Assembly: GCA_016764535.1 (NCBI GenBank)
Contig: JAESRR010000212.1
Coordinates: forward strand, 6,044-11,185
Length of the DNA: 5,142 nucleotides
Source: Cohaesibacteraceae bacterium
GTDB taxonomy: Bacteria; Pseudomonadota; Alphaproteobacteria; Rhizobiales; Cohaesibacteraceae
Direction: 5' to 3'
The translations under genes were made by a program, and so were the position numbers. A model generated the notes under the pieces. That model was not told the origin of the DNA. It saw only the letters and a list, made by a program, of their open reading frames with translations, and did not search any database. Each line of letters begins with the position of its first letter. Positions within the stretch are counted from its first letter, which is position 1. This document shows positions 1-5,142 of the stretch, piece by piece.

Positions 1-1019
1 GCTTTGGCAAATAATTGATCCGCAATGTCAAAATTTTTGATCCCCAGACGAAATAGATACTCAATACCCGATTGGCATAACGACGACGCCAAAACGTAGT
101 TTTCTCCGAAACGGTTGATCTTCTCAAATTCCCTGATGGCGACCTGGGCAAGCTGGTTAATGCACAGCTGAATTTTCTGATCTTCAGAATCCATGCAGCC
201 CAAATTGGCATTTGTCATCGTTTCTGACCAGATGAAGCTCCCGTCAAAGGCATTACTCAATACAAAACGCAAATATGAAGTCTTTCCTGCTGTTGCAAAC
301 ACAGGGTTAAGAACAAACGTCTTTTTATGGATAGCATGATCTTCATGGACGGAAGCGACATCGCACCGACGATCGATAACGTCTACCTGTCCGAGTTCGA
401 AAACGATTTTCGCCACAGTGTCGGCCACAACACCTGCCATTCCATCGTCAGGGCGTGAAGAGAAATTTTCAGTTCGCACTAACAACAATTGATTGCGGTC
501 CACAATCTCCCGCCTGGTTTTCAGAACAGGGGATTGAATGACCTCCTTAAACTCTATGGAATCTGCGGTTATTAAATTTTGCACCACGACCTGTCTTTGT
601 TCTTCCAGCCAGGCAGTAAACAGGGCATCGCGGATAACAAGCCCTTCAAGAAGAACTTCGCCAATCATGTTTGAGGATCTTGCCGAATTGGCAGGGTCAT
701 TCAAGTCAGTGCGGAATTTCGTTTTGTCCAACCGAAGTGTTTGATTATCTGCCTGCAACAAATTTCGGTATTCGCCGAGTACTTTGCGAATTTCAGAGAG
801 ACATCGGCGCAAACTGGCCGATCCCTGTTGCAATTCCCGATCGCTCCACAAGTGGTCCTGTATCCAGCGCCTTGTACGAAGATTGCCAGGAGAAAGCACG
901 AGAATTGCAAGGATTGCGCATGCCTTGCGGCCACGCGGAGACATATCTGTTTTGTTTGGTCCGGTTACCCTGAATGTACCAAGAACATTGATCGTGATAA
1001 TTGTATCAGTTGAAGTCAC
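1..1019 (-). CDS. SARP/AfsR-like winged-helix transcriptional regulator with TolB-like domain (3' part outside window)
   Basis: The minus strand is open from a GTG at 1019 to the left edge: 339 codons with no stop, so the C-terminus is outside the window. Residues about 8-98 look like an OmpR/SARP-type DNA-binding winged helix: LGTFRV near the start, SPRGRKACAILAIL, LSPGNLRTRRWIQDHLWSDR and ASLRRCLSEIRKVLG. A conserved-looking linker follows at about 121-142 (LLEGLVIRDALFTAWLEEQR). Residues about 188-290 resemble the TolB-like region of such regulators, with a predicted strand, VADTVAKIVFELGQVDVIDR and later FDGSFIWSETM. The last visible part is helical and may begin TPR-like repeats. Family members are cytoplasmic DNA-binding regulators; the signal and targets cannot be read here. 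The GTG start is supported by a GGAGG five bases upstream. The family call is by motif recognition; the link to neighbouring genes is only positional. Confidence 0.85.
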   Translation of the reverse strand, partial: MTSTDTIITINVLGTFRVTGPNKTDMSPRGRKACAILAILVLSPGNLRTRRWIQDHLWSDRELQQGSASLRRCLSEIRKVLGEYRNLLQADNQTLRLDKTKFRTDLNDPANSARSSNMIGEVLLEGLVIRDALFTAWLEEQRQVVVQNLITADSIEFKEVIQSPVLKTRREIVDRNQLLLVRTENFSSRPDDGMAGVVADTVAKIVFELGQVDVIDRRCDVASVHEDHAIHKKTFVLNPVFATAGKTSYLRFVLSNAFDGSFIWSETMTNANLGCMDSEDQKIQLCINQLAQVAIREFEKINRFGENYVLASSLCQSGIEYLFRLGIKNFDIADQLFAK

Positions 1020-1022
1020 AAT

Positions 1023-1029
1023 CCCCTCC
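1023..1029 (-). promoter_or_regulatory. Strong Shine-Dalgarno for the SARP-like regulator
   Basis: On the minus strand GGAGGGG lies just upstream of the GTG at 1019, with five bases between GGAGG and the GTG. It is the best ribosome binding site in the window and decides the start, because the winged helix begins about eight residues later and no ATG precedes it sensibly. Confidence 0.8.
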
Positions 1030-1242
1030 GATGCAAAAAACAACCAGCGGTATTTAGACTAACTGCACAATATCCGGATTACCACACCTGTTTACTCTAT
1101 TTGGCATCGCCAGAATATTGATGAGACTGAAAATGTCGTGTCGACAAACCGGGCAGCAAACGAAGCGTATCCTATCGAAAATTATGTTGTTCCGCGACGC
1201 CCGAAAGACGCATATCCGGTTAAACCACCCGCATAGTCATCC

Positions 1243-2823
1243 TCAATTTATCCCGAGACGACGGTCCTTTTTTGTAAGAGGGCCGTATTTCATGTCTTTG
1301 AGATAGGTGGCATACAGGCCAGGCTCAAATATTGAATTTTCCTTGAGGTTCTCACGGGCAGATATATCGGATGCAAAAACCTGTGCCGCATCAAATACCC
1401 GTTTTGACATAAAAGCCAATCCTTCCGGAAATTGGCCAAGCTGCCCAACAGGAGATTTTCTTGCAAGATGGAAGCCCCACACACCAAATGCCGGAATGGT
1501 TGTGTGGTAGCTCGTGATTACGGGGAATATCCGCCTCATGGTTTGGGCAATGGACCAATATGTATCCCGTGCAAAAAATGGTGACGAACTTTGCGATACC
1601 ATGATCGCATCCGGTCGCATTTTTTGAGACAACATTTGATAAAACTCGATCGAATAAAGCTTCGAAATTGCTTCATTATGGGGATCAGGGAAATCAATTA
1701 TGATCCGATCATAGAGACGTTTTGTTTTTCTTATGAATACAAACGCGTCTTCATTCGTCACATGCATAATCGGGGAATGCATACTATTCTTGTTCAGCGC
1801 GACCAAAGGCGCAAATGTTTGTCCCAATTTTGTCATTTCCGGATCCAGATCAACCAAATCTATTCGTTTCACATCCGGGTACTTCAGAACTTCACGAGCA
1901 GCCAGGCCATCCCCGCCACCGAGAATGAGTACATTCTCCCGTTTTCCTGACCAGGACATCACCGGGTGGACCAGTGATTCATGATACCGATGTTCGTCCA
2001 TTTCGGAAAACTGTAGATGGCCGTCGATAAATAATCTCAGATCCGGTCGCTGCCAATAATTGGTAACGACCAACGACTGGTATTGTGTCTGTTTCTGCCA
2101 GACGATTTGATCAAAATACAAATGTTGCTGGGCAAACGCAGTGATCCGGGTGGCGGAAACTGTCAAAGCAACAAGCGCAACCAACACCCCGATCGCGACA
2201 TACAACACAGCTCTGGGATGGCGAAGATGTTCTCTCAACCAAATAACATTAACAATTGCGACGGATATATTGATCAGGCCAATAGCGAACGAAGACGAAA
2301 TCAAACCAAGTGAGGGAAGCAGGAACAAGGGAAATGCGACGGATCCTATCAAAGCTCCGAGATAATCAAGCGATAAAACATCTGCTATCGAGTTTCGTGT
2401 ATCAGTTCGTTCGGCCAGTACGCGGGTAAGCAAAGGAATTTCAAGGCCGACAAGCAAGCCAATGGCAAATATAAATGAAAACATCACCAGGGTGTACATC
2501 CATGGCGCAAATGGAAATGTCATAAACAGGCTGATACTGCAAAGCCCGCCGACAATTGCCAATATCAGCTCAATATAAACAAATGACTGAATCAGGTCTT
2601 TACCGATATAGCGGGAAACCCATGAGCCCACGCCCATGGCACACATGAAAAAACCAATTGTTATCGAGAACTGATAGACTGAATTTCCCAGTAAATAACT
2701 GGAAACCGTACCGATAATCAGTTCATAAACAATGCCACACAGAGCCACCAATAAAATGGAAACAAGTAATATAGTTACCTGGCTGGCTGGCAAATCTTTA
2801 TAAGTCGAAGCATTTGACATCAT
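1243..2823 (-). CDS. Membrane-type polyamine aminopropyltransferase (spermidine synthase-like)
   Basis: This 526-residue protein has about seven hydrophobic segments in its first 230 residues (roughly 16-39, 50-72, 77-103, 108-132, 148-175, 177-196 and 205-228), then a cytoplasmic spermidine synthase domain. That domain shows LFIDGHLQFSEMDEHRYHE (264-282), the nucleotide-binding VLILGGGDGLAAREVLKY (298-315), the acidic VDLDP (324-328) and the active-site IIIDFPDP (374-381). By family analogy D377 would be the catalytic acid and D380 its partner. The family transfers aminopropyl from decarboxylated S-adenosylmethionine to a diamine such as putrescine. The membrane version is about twice the length of soluble SpeE, and this protein is complete for that type. 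The actual amine acceptor is unknown. Tandem ATGs (2823 and 2820) have no adjacent Shine-Dalgarno, and the start abuts a terminator-like hairpin. Starting later would soon cut into the first membrane segment. Confidence 0.9.
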   Translation of the reverse strand: MMSNASTYKDLPASQVTILLVSILLVALCGIVYELIIGTVSSYLLGNSVYQFSITIGFFMCAMGVGSWVSRYIGKDLIQSFVYIELILAIVGGLCSISLFMTFPFAPWMYTLVMFSFIFAIGLLVGLEIPLLTRVLAERTDTRNSIADVLSLDYLGALIGSVAFPLFLLPSLGLISSSFAIGLINISVAIVNVIWLREHLRHPRAVLYVAIGVLVALVALTVSATRITAFAQQHLYFDQIVWQKQTQYQSLVVTNYWQRPDLRLFIDGHLQFSEMDEHRYHESLVHPVMSWSGKRENVLILGGGDGLAAREVLKYPDVKRIDLVDLDPEMTKLGQTFAPLVALNKNSMHSPIMHVTNEDAFVFIRKTKRLYDRIIIDFPDPHNEAISKLYSIEFYQMLSQKMRPDAIMVSQSSSPFFARDTYWSIAQTMRRIFPVITSYHTTIPAFGVWGFHLARKSPVGQLGQFPEGLAFMSKRVFDAAQVFASDISARENLKENSIFEPGLYATYLKDMKYGPLTKKDRRLGIN

Positions 2824-2854
2824 AAAAAAATCCCGAAACCTGCGTTTCGGGATT
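2824..2854 (-). terminator. Rho-independent terminator-like hairpin abutting the synthase start codon
   Basis: Positions 2829-2854 form a perfect 11-bp stem (arms 2829-2839 and 2844-2854, AATCCCGAAAC against GTTTCGGGATT) with a 4-nt loop. On the minus strand the stem runs into seven Ts (2830-2824; the first two are in the stem), which end at the ATG at 2823. The shape is that of an intrinsic terminator for the gene ending at 2883. Because the U-tract touches the next start codon, it may also control that gene's expression. Confidence 0.85.
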
Positions 2855-2859
2855 CCTCT
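2854..2859 (-). promoter_or_regulatory. Possible displaced Shine-Dalgarno upstream of the hairpin
   Basis: AGAGGA on the minus strand sits immediately before the hairpin; its last A is the first stem base. In linear sequence it is 31 bases from the ATG at 2823, too far for normal use. With the 26-nt hairpin folded, AGAGG would be separated from the AUG by only the five unpaired Us. Bridging of this kind is known for phage T4 gene 38; here it is inference. Confidence 0.4.
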
Positions 2860-2882
2860 GTTTTGTAATGGAAATACAGGTT

Positions 2883-3479
2883 CTATTTACCGCCAGACAA
2901 TCCGCCTGAACGAACACGCGAACGTGCACTTGACGAAGATTTATACGCGCTGCGTGGAGTTGATGTACGGTTATTAAATGAACCAGGTTTTACACCGGCA
3001 GAACGTTGTCTTGTGAGCATATTGCCAATGAGCATTCCAGCCAGAAATCCCGTTCCAGAGAAACCTGTATGGGTTGCGTTGCCACTTCCATCTGATGCAA
3101 TCAAACGCTCGTTTTGACTGTCGATTTCAACCGTAAACAATTTGGTATCACCTTCATCAAGGATCAAATTATCGTTTACATCTGCATATCCGAGGAATGA
3201 AGCGTCAGCCAGAATATCAACAGCGACCGGCGCATCGCTAATCCGGGGCTCGGCATTCATAACATCATTCATGTATACAGCCAGTTCCGACATATGTTGA
3301 TCGGTAACTTCTGTAATTTTTTGATCGCCCAAATAATCCTGATATTGTTCGATTGCTACTTTGGTGCGATCAAGAACAACACCCAAATCAGCAGAAGCTG
3401 GACCACTGGATCCATTCAGATAAGTGAATCCGATGACAGCAACAACACCTAAAAAAAGCAGTCCCTTAATATTACCCAC
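2883..3479 (-). CDS. Small membrane-anchored protein with EF-hand-like loop and basic Ser/Gly tail, function unknown
   Basis: I do not recognise this 198-residue protein. It starts MGNIKG, followed by a single hydrophobic segment (about 7-21) that could be a signal anchor or uncleaved signal sequence; the rest would then be outside the cytoplasm. Residues about 31-75 are polar and probably helical. DVNDNLILDEGD (100-111) resembles a calcium-binding EF-hand or dockerin loop, with acidic or Asn residues at positions 1, 3, 5, 9 and 12. A second short Gly-rich hydrophobic stretch (FLAGMLIGNML, about 145-155) precedes a low-complexity tail rich in Ser, Arg and Gly (about 156-198). I chose the GTG at 3479 because AGGAAA lies six bases upstream and it gives a conventional membrane-protein N-terminus. 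A TTG at 3539 would give 218 residues. It sits 69 bp after the GNAT gene and probably shares its transcript. Confidence 0.75.
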   Translation of the reverse strand: MGNIKGLLFLGVVAVIGFTYLNGSSGPASADLGVVLDRTKVAIEQYQDYLGDQKITEVTDQHMSELAVYMNDVMNAEPRISDAPVAVDILADASFLGYADVNDNLILDEGDTKLFTVEIDSQNERLIASDGSGNATHTGFSGTGFLAGMLIGNMLTRQRSAGVKPGSFNNRTSTPRSAYKSSSSARSRVRSGGLSGGK

Positions 3480-3485
3480 AATCAA

Positions 3486-3491
3486 TTTCCT
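3486..3491 (-). promoter_or_regulatory. Shine-Dalgarno deciding the GTG start at 3479
   Basis: AGGAAA on the minus strand is six bases from the GTG at 3479. It favours this start over the in-frame TTG at 3539, which has only a weak AAGG upstream. Confidence 0.6.
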
Positions 3492-3548
3492 GAAAATTGT
3501 TAATGCAACGATGAAGAATTGAATATCATTACTATGCAAAGAACCTTG

Positions 3549-4355
3549 CTATTGCAAGTTTAAGCTCCACCAAACATCGGCCAATTCGATATTATGGTAA
3601 TCCCGCAATTCGCCGCAGCGCTCAAAGCCACAATCTTTCAATTGTTCCCCAGCCAGGATGGATAAATCCGAAGGCAAACTGGCAAAGACGATGCGAGCGC
3701 CCTCCTCACGGGCTTTTTTCAAACATTCATCCAGCCCGGTAACTCCTTCATCTGAAATTTCCCAACCCAATGCGTATCCACCAGTGGATTCGGGGGCCTT
3801 CAAAATCTCGCTAAAATGCACACCCGTTGCTGTCGAATTGTCTTCAGAAGTCGGTAAATCAGAATTGGGATTTACCATCCCATAGACAATTTTGGTTTCA
3901 TCTACATCGTGATAATGCGGAATACGCATCTCGACTTCAGCGCCAAACGATTCATACAATTTGTGTGCTGCAGCATAAATTTCTTCGCCGTCTTCAGTGT
4001 AGTCACTTGTTGCGATAAAAATTTTGCGCACGCCCGACCCACTCAGAATTCCCAACATTTCATCAACCATGAAACGCCCCTTCCCGGTTCCGTGAAAATC
4101 CTCATGTAAATAAGTCCAGGATAGCCAGGCAACATCCCCGTTTACATCTGCAGGCAGCGCTCCCGTCAATCCAAGCACTTTGCCGTTTTCTTCCAGAACA
4201 TACATCCCGGAACCTTCACGTTCTCTCAGAGATTCTTCTGCTTCTGCGGCATCGTCTTCATCCGTTTGGGCTATGATTTCAATTGCCTGACGAAAATGAC
4301 GCGATTCCATCTTTTTAAGAACCGGTCCCTTTTTTCCAAACAAATTTCCAAACAT
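3549..4355 (-). CDS. GNAT-family N-acetyltransferase, possibly with a degenerate second GNAT half
   Basis: This 268-residue soluble protein opens with MFGNLFGKKG and a helix. Residues about 16-165 form a GNAT-like domain: a central strand (MYVLEENGKVLGLTGALP, 51-68), then WLSWTYLHEDFHGTGKGRFMV (77-97). In that stretch H-G-T-G-K-G (88-93) matches the acetyl-CoA pyrophosphate loop, with His in place of the usual Gln/Arg. A C-terminal LYESFGAEVEMRIPHYHD (133-150) follows. The remaining ~100 residues end in LKDCGFERCGELRDYHN (239-255), which resembles the end of the first domain, so the tail may be a second GNAT half lacking a recognisable acetyl-CoA loop. Members acetylate amines on small molecules or proteins using acetyl-CoA; the substrate is not evident. 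The ATG at 4355 has a GGAG seven bases upstream. Its neighbours, a PLP enzyme and a polyamine synthase, are compatible with an amine substrate, but this is inference. Confidence 0.85.
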   Translation of the reverse strand: MFGNLFGKKGPVLKKMESRHFRQAIEIIAQTDEDDAAEAEESLREREGSGMYVLEENGKVLGLTGALPADVNGDVAWLSWTYLHEDFHGTGKGRFMVDEMLGILSGSGVRKIFIATSDYTEDGEEIYAAAHKLYESFGAEVEMRIPHYHDVDETKIVYGMVNPNSDLPTSEDNSTATGVHFSEILKAPESTGGYALGWEISDEGVTGLDECLKKAREEGARIVFASLPSDLSILAGEQLKDCGFERCGELRDYHNIELADVWWSLNLQ

Positions 4356-4362
4356 GAGCTAA

Positions 4363-4366
4363 CTCC
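4363..4366 (-). promoter_or_regulatory. Shine-Dalgarno for the GNAT gene
   Basis: GGAG on the minus strand, seven bases before the ATG at 4355, supports that start. Confidence 0.65.
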
Positions 4367-4377
4367 GCCAATCATTG

Positions 4378-4405
4378 ATTATGGATGTATTGCTCGATAG
4401 GACAA
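4378..4405 (-). promoter_or_regulatory. Putative sigma70-type promoter for the GNAT gene
   Basis: On the minus strand TTGTCC (4400-4405, 4 of 6 to consensus) and CATAAT (4378-4383, 5 of 6) are separated by 16 bases. Transcription would begin near 4371, leaving a short leader that contains the GGAG at 4363-4366. It lies in an AT-rich intergenic stretch. This is a visual consensus match only. Confidence 0.4.
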
Positions 4406-4420
4406 TTATTAGAAAAATGA

Positions 4421-4435
4421 AATAGATAATCTATT
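4421..4435. promoter_or_regulatory. 15-nt AT-rich palindrome, possible operator
   Basis: AATAGAT and ATCTATT flank a single central base, giving perfect 7-nt arms. The centre is about 57 bases upstream of the start point inferred from the 4378-4405 promoter, a position typical of activator sites. On the minus strand it is followed by a T-rich stretch, but the all-A/T-heavy stem would be a weak terminator. A regulator cannot be named. Confidence 0.3.
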
Positions 4436-4465
4436 GAAAGTTTCCTTCCAAAACATCATCGCCTG

Positions 4466-5142
4466 TTATTGGGTGCGGCTGTTGGGGTTTTCCAAAATCT
4501 CTGCCATGGCCTTTAGAAACATGCCCACTTCTTCTTCAGTGTTGTAATGACACATAGAAACCCTGACACAGCTTTGAAGGCCCAAAGGATCAAGAATGTT
4601 AGAAGAATAATGATCTGCCTTGCGGATGTGAACCCGAATACCCCGGTCTTTCAACCCGGTAACGATCTCGCCGGAATCTCGATGTTCAACAGCAAATGAC
4701 ACCAGTCCTTCGCGATGGGAATTTTTAACGCCGCCAATTATCAATACATCCGGTAAAAACGCGAGACCCTTATGACCATTAACGCCGGAAAGCATCGCAT
4801 GGGTGAGATTGGCTTCGTGTGCTGTTATGGCTTTACCGGCAGCTTCAATTTTGGATCGAGGCGATGTTGCATTTGACACACGCCCGCCAAGCCATTCAAA
4901 ATACCCCACCACATCGGAAAAAGTGGCATACGCTCCTGTGTCCCTGGTCCCGAGTTCCCAGGGTTCATTGGGAGCATTCAATAATGTGTCATGAGGCATG
5001 GAACCCAATCGATCGGATATCCACGCCATCCCATATCCGTGCCGCGAAAATACTTTATAGGGTGAGATAACATAACCATCGATATCGTAGGATGATATGT
5101 CCAGCCCCCCATGAGCCGCGTGCTGAATGCCATCAACGATAA
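4466..5142 (-). CDS. Class V (SufS/CsdA-like fold) PLP-dependent aminotransferase family enzyme, 5' part outside window
   Basis: The frame is open from the right edge to a TAA at 4466-4468; 224 C-terminal residues are visible and the N-terminus is missing. An internal ATG at 5029 is not the start, because 37 more in-frame residues upstream carry the active site. They include IVDGIQHAAHGGLD, whose Asp (visible residue 3) should bind the PLP ring nitrogen, and VISPYKVFSRHGYG, whose Lys (visible residue 29) should form the Schiff base. Further on are WELGTRDTGAYA, the C-terminal domain strand LVSFAVEHRD, and RVSMCHYNTEEE, whose Arg usually binds the substrate carboxylate. Where group II cysteine desulfurases carry the catalytic Cys loop, this protein reads RKADHYSS, with no Cys. 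It is therefore unlikely to be a true cysteine desulfurase; an aminotransferase, epimerase or lyase of the same fold is more likely. It ends 110 bp before the GNAT gene. Confidence 0.88.
   Translation of the reverse strand, partial: IVDGIQHAAHGGLDISSYDIDGYVISPYKVFSRHGYGMAWISDRLGSMPHDTLLNAPNEPWELGTRDTGAYATFSDVVGYFEWLGGRVSNATSPRSKIEAAGKAITAHEANLTHAMLSGVNGHKGLAFLPDVLIIGGVKNSHREGLVSFAVEHRDSGEIVTGLKDRGIRVHIRKADHYSSNILDPLGLQSCVRVSMCHYNTEEEVGMFLKAMAEILENPNSRTQ

Noticed and set aside
701..934. 77-codon minus-strand frame
   Set aside because: It is an out-of-frame shadow inside the SARP-like regulator gene.
538..1062. Several overlapping plus-strand reading frames of 68-100 codons
   Set aside because: They lie antisense to the continuous minus-strand SARP-like frame, show no recognisable domains, and the minus-strand frame is much longer with a strong ribosome binding site.
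1020..1242. Intergenic stretch searched for a small gene, terminator or promoter
   Set aside because: No convincing coding frame, no stem followed by a T-run after the synthase stop, and no good promoter match was seen. A 13-nt inverted repeat at 1134-1146 (TGTCG-TGT-CGACA) and an 8-mer ATATCCGG present twice are short enough to be chance.
1591..1950. 119-codon plus-strand frame
   Set aside because: It is antisense to the spermidine synthase catalytic domain, and no motif or plausible start signal was seen.
3480..3539. TTG start at 3539 adding 20 residues to the small membrane protein
   Set aside because: The extension puts extra hydrophobic residues and a weak ribosome site ahead of a GTG that has AGGAAA at good spacing and gives a typical signal-anchor N-terminus.
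3540..3556. Small 5-bp hairpin (CTTGC-AATA-GCAAG) over the GNAT stop codon
   Set aside because: It is too short and has no T-run, so it is not a credible terminator.
4466..5029. A complete 187-residue gene starting at the ATG at 5029
   Set aside because: The frame continues upstream to the window edge and those residues include the PLP-binding Asp and Lys, so the ATG is internal and the gene is cut by the window.

Overview
All convincing genes in this window lie on the minus strand, so transcription runs from high to low coordinates. In that order they are: the 3' part of a class V (SufS/CsdA-like fold) PLP enzyme (4466-5142, running off the right edge), a GNAT-family acetyltransferase (3549-4355), a small membrane-anchored protein of unknown function (2883-3479), a membrane-type polyamine aminopropyltransferase ('spermidine synthase', 1243-2823), and the 5' part of a SARP/AfsR-like transcriptional regulator with a TolB-like middle domain (1-1019, running off the left edge). 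No tRNA, rRNA, CRISPR, insertion sequence or phage gene was seen.

The organism is a bacterium with moderate GC, mostly good Shine-Dalgarno sites and two GTG starts. The regulator type (winged helix followed by a TolB-like domain) and the integral-membrane spermidine synthase fit a Gram-negative proteobacterium, perhaps an alphaproteobacterium. This is inferred from family knowledge, not from a search.

Layout. The PLP enzyme ends 110 bp before the GNAT gene, and that gap holds a plausible sigma70-type promoter and a 15-nt AT-rich palindrome. The GNAT gene and the small membrane protein are 69 bp apart and could be one transcript. Next comes a strong intrinsic-terminator-shaped hairpin whose U-tract runs directly into the AUG of the spermidine synthase. 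The only Shine-Dalgarno-like sequence for that gene lies on the far side of the hairpin. A 223-bp gap then separates the synthase from the regulator, which has a very strong ribosome binding site of its own.

How the genes may work together. A PLP enzyme, an N-acetyltransferase and a polyamine aminopropyltransferase side by side are compatible with amine or polyamine metabolism, but nothing visible fixes a substrate. The small protein, with an N-terminal anchor, an EF-hand/dockerin-like acidic loop and a basic Ser/Gly-rich tail, is the least explained gene. The terminator-to-start-codon arrangement at 2821-2860 is the most distinctive signal in the window.
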